Of a stretch of 64,000 nucleotides of DNA, positions 22,514 through 34,429 are shown piece by piece. Positions within the stretch are counted from its first letter, which is position 1. The number at the start of each line of letters is the position of its first letter. Below the pieces are notes generated by a model. The model searched no databases. It was not told where the DNA came from and saw only the letters and a program-made list of their open reading frames with translations. A program made the translations under genes and the position numbers. The DNA is from Morinoia aosen (Eukaryota; Arthropoda; Malacostraca; Amphipoda; Talitridae), in NCBI GenBank assembly GCA_030386875.1, contig CM059567.1:56094020-56158019 (forward strand), given 5' to 3'.

Positions 22514-25292
22514 CTAGCGCCAAAATCCTCCACCGTGTCCGAATCCTCCGTGCCCTTTTCCAAATCCTCCTCCAAATCCATGTCCCTTTCCGAATCCTCC
22601 ACCGAAGCCGCCTCCAAATCCACCCTTCCCGAAGCCGCCGCCGTGGCCGTGTCCGAACCCTCCGCGATGGCTAAAGCCGTGTCCGCCGTGGTGGCCGAAG
22701 CCGCCTGGAGCCGCAGCCGTCATCGCTACGGCTGCCACCACCAACACAATGACTGACAAGAGGGCCTGAAAGTAGGTCAACATTTCTACTCAAAGATCAC
22801 GGGCGCAAATTCCCTCCTAGAGGTTATAAAAAGTTGCAGAAATATTCGAGGTGGTAATGAATAAGTTAAAATCAATCCTGTTCTTATTATAAATAAGGAG
22901 TATAAAAGTTTAGCTCAATTTTGGGCATAAATATATTCATGCCGCAGATTTTCTTATGCGGTTTCGGTTAGCTGTATTGGTAGGTTTACTAGAGATGCAG
23001 AAGATGCAGGTGGGGAATGCCAGAACCTCTCATTGAATAATTAGTAATAAGATATCTATACTATAATAAGAGCCGCGTCCGTCCGTCCGTCCGTCTCTCT
23101 GTCTGTCCGAAGCCAGCCTGCAGTGTGCGATGAGTGTATCTGTGATACAAGCTCCAGCCCTATATATTTAAACGGGCCGCGTTCACGCCACGCGGCCTTA
23201 TCAACTCTCAAGAGATTGTTTTTTTTTTCTCACGGCCTTTCTCTCATTCCACCCTCTTTTTTATTTCTAATAGAGTGGGGTGGACTAGTAATTAGTAATA
23301 AGAGCTTTTTCAGTATGGCCCGTCCCCGAGTTATGTTACTTCATTTGATGCTAACGGCTACATATAGCAATAAAAATTAGCTCCAATCTATACTATAATA
23401 AGAGCCGCGTCCGTCCGTCCGTCCGAAGCCCGCCTGCAGTGTGTGACGAGCGTATCTATGATACAAGCTCCAGCCCTATATATTTTGACGGGCCGTGTTC
23501 ACGCGGCCTCATCAACTCTCGAGAGATTGTAATTTTTTATTTCTTACGGCCTTTCTCTCATTTCGCCCTCTTTTTTATTTCTAATAAAGGGGGGTGGACT
23601 AGTTATTTATAATATGTCCTAAGCATCGTATTAATTAAAAACTGAAGCTAATATTCATCTGTACAAATTGTGGCTCGTATGAGCGTGATATTATGTCAGG
23701 TAATTGAAGGACTGACTTACACTGATGTTGATTCTTTCTCTTTCAACCATTAGTCACCTGCTTGAGTTAAACTATGTATTTGATGCGTTGTGGGATCGAT
23801 AAAATACTGTCCTAAGAAGTAACCAAGATCAACAGATATAATAAATATCTATTGAATATGAATTCAGTTTTTGGACAAAGCTCCATGAAATACGTTCTCA
23901 TGGTTTGAATCTAAGGTTCCATGAAATAACTACCCCTGAATGTTGCGTTATTGGGGGTTCCAGAAAATAATTCAAGGTTCCACAAAATAACGACCTCTGA
24001 ATGGTGCGTCATCGGGGTTCAGACTTAACTTTCTTAGTAAGTGTTGGTATAGATAATAACATTTGATATTTTAATTATTTTTCAGTGCATCGAAATTCCT
24101 CAAGATTAATGCAGGTTTGAAACGTAAATTTAGCTTAATCAGGTTTATGACTCAAAGTGCTCAAAGCTCTTCAGTGCTCAAAGCTCATCTGTTCCAAATC
24201 TATACTATAATAAGAGCCGCGTCCGTCCGTCTGTCCGATGCCAGGCAAAAGTGTGCGATGAGCGTATCTGGGATACAAGCTCCAGTCCTAATATTTTGAC
24301 GGGCGTGGACTAGTTCACATATATTTCGAACCTTGCTCAGTAGCGAGGTCAACGCACAGAAACATGAAAATCCCCTTGTTATTTCGAGGTATTTATTAAA
24401 TTAGGAGTTAAATTAGAAGTAGAGTTGAGCCATCAACATTTTCGGTTTAAAATTTTTTCATGTGGAATGCATTGTACCCGTCTAGATTCTGAAGTAAATT
24501 TTCTTTTTTCCCTTCCAAATTAGAAACATCAAAATTCACTTCTTCGGTTCAGTGGCAAACCTGATGTTCGTCAATCATGGAGGAAAATAGAAAACAGTGA
24601 AATTCAAACCGAAATAAAGAGATCGTACCGTTCAAAATTTAAATTTCAAACAATCTCAGTACCCCGAAAAAAAAAATTTAAATTTCAGCACATACGCTTT
24701 AAAATTGTAATAATATGGATAATAAAGTTTCCATTGCATTATTAATGAGATTTAAAGCTCTATTTCTTACAAAGTACCGTTCAAGGGACTGCTTAAATAC
24801 AATCAAAATTATTTGTAGAAATGCATTCTGTTCAAATTCTATTTCTCGAAATCGACAAAGAACAATTTTGTTCCTTGATGATATTTTCATTTCGAGGAAA
24901 AGAAACCAAGTCTTGTACTTTCAAACAACTTACGACATAAATTGTTCAAGAACTCAGCTGCTACGCCTCCCTATCGTCGCATTCTTCAAACTTCATTTTC
25001 TAAGTTATGCCCACGCATTACGCTAGTTAGTTGCTGGTGCTCACATACCTTATGGCTTATATAAACCAAACAAATATCATTTCAACGTGGGTAAAAAATA
25101 CAGTTTTTCATTAAATTTTGATGCAAAAATTTAAAAGACACAGTGAGCCACGCACACACATGAAGATATTTCCCCCATGCGTAATTTTAAGAAAGATATC
25201 TCAAAACAAAGAATAATAATATTGCGAATTAAAATAATTGTAATACACTACTAAGGTAATTTCAAGTAAAGACTCACTTTGAATGAGAACAT
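22514..25292 (-). CDS. Secreted Gly/Phe/His-rich protein (gene B), two coding exons
   Basis: Inferred gene model. Exon 1 (25278-25292) codes MFSFK and ends in a canonical GTGAGT donor. Exon 2 (22514-22765) follows a CTACTTTCAG acceptor. The phase-0 join gives 88 residues. The signal peptide is MFSFK + ALLSVIVLVVAAVAMTAAA, with the mature part starting near PGGFG. The mature chain repeats GGFGKGHG, GGGFGGG and HGGGFG and ends GGGFWR. It is basic (Lys, His, Arg), cysteine-free and glycine-dominated. Such chains occur among crustacean glycine-rich antimicrobial peptides and among cuticle proteins; the sequence alone does not decide. Intron 1 (2.5 kb) hosts three Helitrons. A GTGAGT donor lies two bases after the stop, like gene A. 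Just downstream the sequence still codes a glycine run in another frame, hinting at a shortened C-terminus. Confidence 0.8.
23055..23288 (+). mobile_element. Non-autonomous Helitron (H5), in intron 1 of gene B
   Basis: Starts TCTATACTATAATAAGAGCC after A and ends GGGGTGGACTAG before T. It contains the complete family body: CCGTCCGTCC array, GAAGCCAGCCTGCAG, GTATCTGTGATACAAGC, CGGGCCGCGTTCACG, CATTCCACCCTC. 234 bp. Confidence 0.9.
23387..23602 (+). mobile_element. Non-autonomous Helitron (H6), in intron 1 of gene B
   Basis: TC start after A and CTAG end before T, 216 bp, in the same orientation as H5 only 98 bases downstream. It contains the CTCTCGAGAGATT palindromic block and TTATTTCTTACGGCC. 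It is among the best-preserved copies and a good model for the family. Confidence 0.9.
24199..24313 (+). mobile_element. Helitron (H7) with internal deletion, in intron 1 of gene B
   Basis: Both ends intact (TC after A, CTAG before T) but only 115 bp. The middle jumps from TTTTGACGGGC straight to GTGGACTAG, losing the CATCAACTCTCGAGAG and CTTTCTCTCATT blocks. Confidence 0.85.
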
Positions 25293-25358
25293 TTTGATGT
25301 TCGTATTAGGAGAGAGCAGACGATATGTTGTTTCCACGGCAGGCGCCAACCAAATGCA

Positions 25359-25390
25359 TGCGGTTGTGCCCAGTCCGCAAGCTTATATAC
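25359..25390 (-). promoter_or_regulatory. TATA box of gene B
   Basis: On the minus strand CTTGGTATATAAGCTTGCGG places TATATAAG at 25382-25389, about 90 bases before the ATG at 25292. The expected start lies near 25359. No strong TCAGT initiator is seen. Confidence 0.6.
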
Positions 25391-25394
25391 CAAG

Positions 25395-26424
25395 CGGTCA
25401 GTGCGTGGATACAAAGAACTTCGGTCGTTAATTATTCTATGTAATTTTGCTAGGAATTTCAAAATCGTTCATTTTTCAAGTAGGTCATGTGTCATGACCG
25501 TCAAACGCCTGCCTTGGCGGACCGAAGACAATGGAGATAGAAATATTTCCAATAGAATTTTGCACCTGCCTAGAACAATAGACAAGAGTTGCGGGCGAGC
25601 CTTGTCAGCCGGATGTTGAATTTCCAAATGAATGCACGTGCGCAAAAAGCTAATGACGTCGGCGCAAAGAGGAATTATCAAAACGAATTTCGAATAAAAG
25701 TTTATGTACGTATGAAATCCTATAGAATAAATCAAACGTCAGGATTAAAACGGTATAGATGAGTACACCATGGGCATCAAGATTAATTAACAAATTGCAG
25801 TAACAATTGTGAAATAAGGCTGAAACCAAAATATTAAAACAGTGTGTGCGTACATTGATTTAAAAACGATTTTTTATCCAATACTGAACATTTTACACTG
25901 TATGTAAAATGATACATTCACGATGTGACTAACAAAAGCAAAACAAAGTACCGCGTACGTACAGTTGTGTTTTAAAAGCCCCCGTGAATGAGCGTACTGA
26001 GCGTTTTATCCTAATGTATGAAGCTCGTAAAATTCATTCATTTCAACAAGACAAAATCAAGCCAGAAAAATATTGTTAATCCATACATCTGCTCAACAAA
26101 GCCACACCAAAAACAATATATAAACATCGTTACAACGAATTACAGATCAACCCTAAAATTAATTTTGCACCCACGTCCAAAATTTTGAGATTGAAAAACG
26201 AAGGTAAGCAGTTCTAACGCTCGCGCAAGAGCTAGACATTCACCACTCGACGTTTCTTTAACATTGGTGCGAGGCGTCGTGGTAGCTGTGATGCGGTAAC
26301 CAACGGTAGCGTGAGGAAAAATTCACACCAACTGATATTCTGAAACTAAAATCAGACATAAGGGAACAATAAGGGAATTGAAGCCCATAATATGACTACA
26401 CATTAAAGCAGACATCATAGATAT
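25395..26424. other. Intergenic, no gene recognised
   Basis: Upstream of gene B. Short overlapping frames on both strands without recognisable similarity. It probably carries gene B regulatory sequence, which I cannot define. Confidence 0.4.
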
Positions 26425-26958
26425 GCTTAAAAATGGACAATATAGGTATCCATTCAAGCGGACAATGTAGATATCCATTCCAGCGGAAAATATAGGTATC
26501 CATTCAAACGGACAATAGAGGTATCCATTCAAGCGGACAATAGAGGTATCCATTCAAGCGGAAAATATGGGTATCCATTCAAGCGGACAATAGAGGTATC
26601 CATTCAAGCGGACAATAGAGGTATCCTTTCAAGCGGAAAATAGAGGTATCCATTCAAGCGGACAATAGAGGTATCCATTCAAGCGGACAATAGAGGTATC
26701 CATTCAAGCGGACAATATAAGTATCCATTTAAGCGGACCATATAGGTATCCATTCAAGCGGACCATATAGGTATGGGTAAGAGCGGACCCCCTATAGATA
26801 TGCGTTTAAAGCGGACAATATATAGGTATGCATTCAAGCGGACAATATAAGTATGCGTCTATAGCGGACAATGTATCGGTATGCATTCAAGCGGACAATA
26901 CATGCACACATTAAAGAGGACAATATAGGTATACATTGAAGCAGCCAATACAAGAATG
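26425..26958 (+). repeat. 25-bp minisatellite, about 20 units
   Basis: Repeats of GGTATCCATTCAAGCGGACAA plus TAGA/TATA. Central units (about 26500-26760) are nearly identical and the edges are more diverged. The unit has no spacer-like variation. The minus-strand frame over it (YLYCPFEWIP) is repeat translation. Confidence 0.9.
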
Positions 26959-27361
26959 AAATAAGGTAACAGTGATGAAACTTAAGAGGATGACGATAGA
27001 AATTTCAATTGACATGTTATAGTTTTCAGAAGGATGATAAATATTTTCAGGCAGGCAGCAATGGCCGGCTACCGAAATATCCTCGAGTTCAAGCAGAAAA
27101 TAACGGGTGATAAGTTGTTAACAGAAGAGTAGTAAAGTTCACGCAGAAAATTATGGGGTTTCAATCGAACGATAATAGAATCAAAAAGAGAAACAATGAG
27201 GTCCATGGTAAATATAATGGCGATTGTGTTAAAAGTGGGAAATTCACACTGTAAATAATTGTGTTTCAACAAAAATACTAAATTCAAGCAAAAAAATAGT
27301 ATATAAAGTTAAGATATTAAAGTCAGGCGCTGAAAAAAATAATAATAATTGAAACTGACTT
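26959..27361. other. 3' flank of glycine-rich gene C
   Basis: On the minus strand this follows the stop of gene C and should hold its 3' UTR. AT-rich, with no independent gene. No close AATAAA could be assigned with confidence. Confidence 0.4.
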
Positions 27362-29296
27362 TCACCAGTCGTCGTGCGAACCAAAGCCGAAAAACTTTCC
27401 AAAGTCAGAACCTGCAGCAAAGGCGCCACCATACCCTGCTGAGCCGCTCCCTCCACCGTGATGTCCCCGGCCCCCACTACCTCCATCGAACTCACTTCCA
27501 CCTCCTCCACCATCATGACTCACGAATACTTTCCCTCCTCCACCTCCTCCGAATGTTTTTCCTCCAAATCCACCCCCTCCTCCACTTCCCCCACCAATAA
27601 ACACTTTCCCTCCTCCCCCTCCCCCTCCTCCACTTCCCCCACCAATAAACACTTTCCCTCCCCCTCCTCCACCTCCTCCAAACACTTTCCCTCCTCCACC
27701 TCCTCCGAATGTTTTGCCTCCTCCAAATCCATCCCCTCCTCCACCTCCTCCACCAATAAACACTTTCCCTTCCCCTCCTCCACCTCCTCCAAACACTTTT
27801 CCTCCTCCACCAGCGACGATAATTGCATTTCCTACTCCTCCACCTCCTCCACCGAATCCTTTTCCTCCTCCTGCGTTATTAACGAGGAATAACTTTCCTC
27901 CACCAACACCCCTTCCATTGCTTCCACCGCTATTCACTATAATCACTTTCTGTCCGCCATCGCCAGCGCCACCGCCTCCTCCGAACACTTTCCCACCTCC
28001 ACCACCTCCTCCACCACCACCACCTCCATGGCTACCGTACACTTTTACAACTCCTCCTCCACCCCCTCCATGCCCACTACCTCCATGTCCGCCATATACT
28101 TTAACTGCACCTCCAGCTCCTCCACCTCCTCCTCCACCACCATGTCCTCCACCTACTCCTATGCCATGTCCTCCACCTCCGTGTCCACCGTACACTTTAA
28201 CTACGTTTCCGCCTCCTCCACCACCTCCCCCTCCTCCACCATGTCCTCCACTATGTCCTCCACCTACATGCCCACCGTACACTTTGACTACGCCTCCTCC
28301 ACCACCGCCTCCTCCTCCTCCGCCATGTCCTCCACCACCACCTCCTCCTCCACCGTACACTTTAACTACGCCACCTCCTCCTCCTCCACCGTGCCCTCCA
28401 CCTCCAAGTCCCCCGTACACTTTCACTGCAGCACCTCCACCACCACCACCTCCTCCACCGTGTGCTCCACCTCCTCCTCCTCCTCCCCCTCCGTACACTT
28501 TGACAACCCCACCACCTCCACCAGCAGCTCCGTGTCCTCCTCCACCAGGAGCTAAAAATACTTTCAGTGTCCCTTGGCCTCCGCCTCCTCCAGATCCACC
28601 ACCTCCTCCAGTTCCGTCTCTCCGTTTGGAGAAGTGAGGTGCCACAGGCGTCCAGACGGGCACCGGTGCGGGTTGCCAGCGCCTCACTCGCCCCACCCCT
28701 TTTTCAAAAGCCGAGCTTCCTTCCCTCAGTTCCGCGGATATTAAATTTTTCCCCCTCGGTAGGAATGAGTCTTGAAGAAACGCATTTCCAGTTACGTGGA
28801 GTGCGGTGGCCGCAGCCAAATACAAGGCCTGTCAAAATTTGAGTAGTGTTATGCATAGTTATTCACTACTTGTTCATCGTAACTTTCACCCCAAACATCA
28901 TTGAAACGAAGTGAATATGTTTTAGAAATGCCATTGGAAATGTAGACCGACAAACTCATGTATATTTACTATAGAATAAGCGTTTAAATTTTGAATGTTT
29001 TTCTAGGACAAAAGACGTTATTTTTAAAGTGTGTTCGAAATTAATGAAACAAAAACGCCTAAAAAACGAGTTGTAGCATGATGCTGGTGCGGAGATTTTC
29101 CAGATAAAACACATTAACGTTAAAAGGAAAACGTAGCCTTCTACCACCCAGCTATTAAAAAACCACTGTGATTAACACTCAGCAAATCTTTTCACATGAT
29201 AGTTCAAATTATCATTAAGCGAAGGTAAATTTGCTAGCATAAGGCTGGATAAAATTTAAGCACAGAATTTCTACTTACAAGCAACAAGAACACCAT
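27362..29296 (-). CDS. Large secreted glycine-rich structural protein (gene C), two coding exons
   Basis: Inferred gene model. Exon 1 (29279-29296) codes MVFLLL and ends at a GTAAGT donor. Exon 2 (27362-28828) follows TTTTGACAG. The phase-0 join gives 494 residues with signal peptide MVFLLL + ALYLAAATALHVTG. A short non-repetitive N-terminal part follows (about 27-80: FLPRGKNLISAELREG, RRWQPAPVPVWTPVAPHF). The rest is polyglycine broken by motifs: seven VKVYG units first, then KVIIVNSGG, KLFLVN, and a C-terminal series of KVFGG, KVFIGG and KTFGG, ending in FGSHDDW. Short beta-forming motifs between glycine loops suggest a cuticle or silk-like matrix protein; this is an inference. The opposite strand gives long Pro/Ser/Thr frames that are shadows. 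The GGN-rich coding strand makes assembly errors in repeat number possible. Confidence 0.8.
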
Positions 29297-29333
29297 TGCT
29301 CAGATGCTACTAAATGCTCGGTCGTCTTCTCAG

Positions 29334-29366
29334 TGCTGCTTAAACTTCAACGAGCCAGCTTTTATA
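29334..29366 (-). promoter_or_regulatory. TATA box of gene C
   Basis: On the minus strand CTCGTATAAAAGCTGGC gives a strong TATAAAAG at 29359-29366, with the expected start near 29335 and the ATG at 29296 after a ~40-base 5' UTR. Confidence 0.7.
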
Positions 29367-29369
29367 CGA

Positions 29370-32300
29370 GAAGATTTTCCTTTCGAAAATATCGTGAGAA
29401 CTCGATTTCCATCCCACATAAATGAACGTCTTCAAAAACCAGAACAATACGGCAAGAATGTTACTAACTAATGGCAGGAATCTAACGAGCTTCCTTCTGC
29501 CGCTCACGTCAATGAGGCAGAAAGTTGGTGGTCTGGAGATCTAGCCACAGCTTTGCGGTTACCAGCACTCTTCCTAAATCGTTTGTGTGTCATTCAAGTC
29601 GGACTCTTTTGAAGGAATCTTCATTTGCTATCGCGAAAATGTTCAAAGATTTTGCCGATTCTAAGAGCGCTTTCGGTTTCGGTTTTCTGACTGACCAAGA
29701 GGATTTGCTGTATAGTCTCATGACCGTGATCGTCTCAACATGTGTCATCCAACCTCAATTTGCTCGTGCATGTCAAAATCTCAACTCATGCTTATACAAC
29801 ACCCTCAATACCCAAAATTGCAGAATGTCAGGCCAGTAATTGAATTTCAAATTAATTTTAAAATCTTCCGATAAATAAAGTTCTTGTTAAATTTGCCTTG
29901 AAGAAAAACAAGAGTAAATGATGCAGAGTCAAATAATGTACGCTGACGATATCTGACGGAAAATTTATGGGAAGGTTGCGATATGTATTTAAACAAAATC
30001 ACACGATACAGGTATAGTGTAGAATGAAAGAATGTATTGAGGAATGAGTTTCAGCTTCTCACATACTACCTTATGTGAGTCTGTCTTACCTCAGAACAAG
30101 CCCCAGAGAAGTCAAGCTGATCACCCTTTCCAGCATACTGCGTCTGGCTTCTCAATAGCACGTGGAGTTGATTAGTATTTCATTTTCAAGTATAATATTT
30201 GAGTGAATCGAAAGAATGCATGCATTTTTATACATGCAAGTTACTGGAGTTTCTTCAATTTGTCACCCAATATTAGTGAATATTTTTAATAACTCATTTT
30301 TCATTTTGGGAATGGAGGATAACAAACTCCACACAGTTTTCCTCATTTTCTTTCAAACGTGGATCAGTGTCGTTCTAAAATCACTAACAATACAGTCTAT
30401 TTAATTGCTCTTAAATTTGCCACTCTGAATATCTTGAAGCAGTATTTACTTCTACAAATGTCTTGATAAAATAATTTAGCTCGATACACTTGATGATGCA
30501 TACCCTAATACAAGCATCAAGATAACACAATCTATTAATTACACCAATAGTTATCTACCACAAGTTAAGTCACAATACTATAACTTTTAATGTTTATGAA
30601 ACTACGCAATAATTAATTTCGATGTTCCATTATCTACCATAACATTTGACGTTCTGGTAATCAACAATGATTAATTTTGATCTTCTAAAATCTACAATAA
30701 TTTTTAACGTTCTGGAAAACAACAAGAATAAATTTTGAAATTCCACAATCGATGTCGATTCGTTCCGTTGTGACATGCTCCAAAACAATGGATGATGAGA
30801 TGTTCTCGTCCAAGGATCGACTCAAGCTAGAACAGGAGCGGGGTTATTAAACAATTTGCGTTGTCGTAATGGTACCTGGGTTCAGACGCTTTTCGAAGTC
30901 TCATACACTCTCTTTTTTTTCTCCCCACTTGGTATCTAGACACTCGAATCATTACCCATGAGTGCATTCAAATTCAATTCTATGTTGCATTTGATTTTTC
31001 CCGTTTCCCCGAGACCAGTTTGGGATTTATTCGAGCTGGCTTTGTTTCGATTGAGTTGAGGGTCGAACTCGGAACAGACATGAGTCTCTGTCCGAACTTC
31101 CACTTCCGGGAAGTTTAGACGAACAATGGGCAAGTTTTGTGGGACTTCTTGTGGCAGGTAGGTTTCGTCGCGTGCCTTTGTGATGGAGTTAACCGGGAGT
31201 CAATTGGAACCATGAACGACCGTAAATCAACTCAAGAGGGAAATGAACAGGTGTTAAAAAAATATTGTCGTGGTCCACAGCCAAAATTACTGCTATTTTA
31301 TTCGTAGTTCTTCGCTTCTTAAACGTCGTTTGTGATCGAAATGACGTGAATATAGTTAGGAAATTCCCAATAGGCTTTGAAATTTCACTAAAATCTTTGC
31401 TTTATTATTTTTTGTGTTTTATTTTTGACAGATGCATCGCTTAATATTTTAACTCAGGCATAATATTAATGAAATATTCATGCAGTAGGTATATTTATTC
31501 CTGTTCGTGCACACCAAATTAATCAGGATCAAGTTACTGAATGGTGAACCTTTTGTTTTACTAGCAATATTACTGGTTTCTACTCATCTTGCTGTCAACA
31601 ACGTTGGTCATTATTGTGTAATCGTGCAGCCGCATACGTCATTAACGTATCAACGTAAACTCTACGTCCGTCGAGACGTTCCTGTTCCAACGCCTCACCG
31701 TTTTTCTTTTTGCCTCTCAGCCGAGTGTTAAAATTTCCTTCAAGTTTTTTTCTAGCTTAATGAAACTAAGACGGTGAATTTTTAACGTTCTGTTAATCCA
31801 ACGACTACCGAGATAGTAGAATGCTTATTGTGGTATTTCAACTGAGTAGAATAAAGGACTTTGTGCTGGACATTTTACGGGAATTTTTTATAAACTGTTT
31901 TTCTTTCTTTAACTTGATCTTATGTTTTACTTTAGCTTGAAAAATTTTTTCGTATTAAAAATAAATTCTTAAGTAATTTTCTGAAAATACCAGGCATGGA
32001 GAACGCGTAAAAACTTATTTAATGTATTTTTATGTGTCTTCAAAATTTCAAGTGTTAAATTTTCAGTCGTGAAATTCACGATGCTAAATTTTCCTCCATT
32101 TTTAAAGTAACAACGGAAATGCAAAAAAATGTGTTTCCAATCACGCGGTATATTAAACCAATTCTTTCTCTCGCTTGACCGACCTAATAAATGAAACTTT
32201 CAATTTCAATGAAGTTCTTAGTAGAGTTTGATTTTTGTTAAGCTACTCAGCACACCCAGTTTATTCAATGAAACTGTCTCGTATACTAAAATAGAAATAA

Positions 32301-33940
32301 AATTTAGTGTGCTGAATATTGTAAGACCGCGTACTCTATGTTTAGCATTACCTTTGTTTCCCAAGCGCACAAACCCTACTACGCAAAGCAATTGCAGTAA
32401 CATTGCATAATATCTTTTATAAGAGTTTTCTTTCAAGCCATCTCTGTTACTCCGTCGTCTCAGTCCATTGTTAACACACGTGCTCCAAACAGGCGATCGA
32501 GAGGCCGGCCAATATAGATAGTTACGACGAACAAAATTTCTAGGTCGCAGCAACAATGCAGTTTGATCTCCCAAATTGTGTACGATGCGGGTCTCCGCTG
32601 TGTTTGCAAGATTCTCTACCCGCTCCTCCATGCATACCGCGTTGAAAGGAAGATTGAAAATTTTGAAGAAACTGAACTGAAAACATTTTTACCTGAATGT
32701 TAAGAAGGTAGGACATGGCTTGGTGCTGTTCGTTTACAAACGTTGAAGTCTAATTAACTTGAACTATGATTTTACTGTTTTGCCTGTCATGGGAACCGAT
32801 GTTCCGTGCACATGAAAAATGAGGAAAGTTCAAATTTAAAAAAAACTTGATATCTTAGACAAGAGAGTGTCAACAAAAGAGGAAAGAGAAAAAACTTAGA
32901 GTTCTATTAATCCTGTTTAAGATTTCTAAATGTGAGATTTGATGCACATGTTTTGATCAAACTAAATTGATGAATTTTCCACGTTTTCTAATGGCTCAAT
33001 TTGATAACTTTCTACGGTTAAAGTTGGATTTGCTCATTTCTAGATTGTTACTTGGTATCCAAAAATAATGCATTGTTCTTTGTTTTCATTCAGATTGAGA
33101 CCATTTTGATAACACTATAACATCAAGTAACTAATGGGGTTTTCTACTTGGATTTACATTTTCAGTTATTCTGCCACAGTGATACACGAGAGAAATTTTT
33201 ATATGTTAAATCATACTGCATATTATTTAATCAAGAGCATGGTTTCTCAGTAACTAATGCTCACCGATCCATACAGTATTAGATTTCATTATAGATGCCC
33301 AAAGTGGTTCTGCCCAATCCAAAATGTTACACAGGCAATTATGCTTTAACCAATATTTAATTTTTGTACAAAACAGCAATGGAAAAAATTTGGATTTATA
33401 AAAAAATTTAGCCGAATCCTTCAAACGAATTTAGTGTACGGGAGAGAATCCGTTGAACTTTATAAGATAGCGCAAAGTACAATTATGGCGTGCATAGTGC
33501 TCCTAGCGCAATGGAATTTGCAGTCAACTGCATGCTTTTGAAAATACAAAGTTACTCAGCGGGAAAAACTCGAATTATCGTACCGGTCCCTGCCTTATCT
33601 ATGTTTATTAATTAAAAATCAGGGAACAACATGAAAAGCCATGACGTTGTCCTTAAATCCTATTCTATTTTGTCAGTAAATTGAACATTTATATCTAAGT
33701 CATTAAGGTATCTTTTTTCGTTTCCTTTGATCTGATTTAAAATTTTGGTTACAGAACTCGAACATTTGACTCATATGAATGTTTTTCTGCCTAAAACGTC
33801 ATTGACAAATATCCTGATTTATATTCCTCGGTGGTAATCTTTCCAACAATATTTAGAAATAAACAGCAAAAAATGAATTACAGTTTTGAAAAGACGTTAC
33901 GCCTTACCACAATAATGTCATGTTAATTGTATCATCGTCA
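29370..33940. other. Long stretch without a recognised gene
   Basis: About 4.5 kb of AT-rich sequence. I examined several frames: 29525-29839 plus (104 codons, MVVWRSSHSFAVTSTLPKS), 30936-31133 minus (65 codons) and 32218-32631 minus (137 codons, MEERVENLANTAETRIVHN). None shows a family motif, signal peptide with splice context, or repeat match. A cellular gene with short exons could be hidden here. Confidence 0.35.
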
Positions 33941-33942
33941 TG

Positions 33943-34003
33943 ATGGTCTAGTAGTGATGAGCGCTTGTCTTTCATGTGATACGGCCGAGGGTCTGAGACT
34001 TTG
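33943..34003 (+). repeat. Degenerate tRNA-like SINE head
   Basis: ATGGTCTAGTAGTGATGAGCG resembles a tRNA A box region and CGAGGGTCTGAGAC a decayed B box, on the plus strand. It does not fold as an intact tRNA from inspection. It abuts a minus-strand SINE, so two retroposons may be joined tail to head. Confidence 0.3.
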
Positions 34004-34009
34004 CAGAGA

Positions 34010-34230
34010 GGTTATTCAAATTAAGCCTGGCTGGTACGTATCATCTCGTAGATAAGATTTTCAAAAGCCTCATAATACTAAGATGCAACGGACGATGACC
34101 CCCGTCGAGCCACTACACATTTCCAATTACTGGGTGAGACTACCTTTTCCCAGGGCGAAGATTCACCGGATTGGTATTGGTGGGAATCGAATCGTTGACC
34201 ACCGGCAGGCCGCAGCCGAGACACTTCAAG
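34010..34230 (-). mobile_element. tRNA-derived SINE, diverged copy 4
   Basis: Minus strand: B box GATTCGATTCCCACC near 34190, then CGGTGAATCTTCGCCCTGGG, CCCAGTAATTGGAAATGTG and GACGGGGGTCATCGTCCG, and a tail resembling CAGGCTTAATTTGAATAAC. The same order of blocks as the other three copies, with more changes. Confidence 0.65.
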
Positions 34231-34429
34231 AAACAGTTTGGTACAGAATTTTTTGAGATACCTTCTCGACTCGTGCTCCGCCAAAACATAAAAGTTCATT
34301 AACTTCATTCACATGTAACTTTCGAAATAATGCACCTATCGAGTTCAAATTACTCTCAAAAGAAAGAATGAAACTTTCTTAAGAGAAATTCGCAAATGCC
34401 AAAACACTTTAGCGTTCACAGACAACAGG

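Noticed and set aside
26425..26958. Regular 25-bp repeats considered as a CRISPR-like array
   Set aside because: Units are contiguous without unique spacers and the genome is eukaryotic; it is a minisatellite.
27458..28637. Long plus-strand Pro-, Ser- and Thr-rich frames opposite gene C
   Set aside because: They are antisense readings of GGN glycine codons. The minus strand has a signal peptide, splice sites and a TATA box; the plus strand has none.
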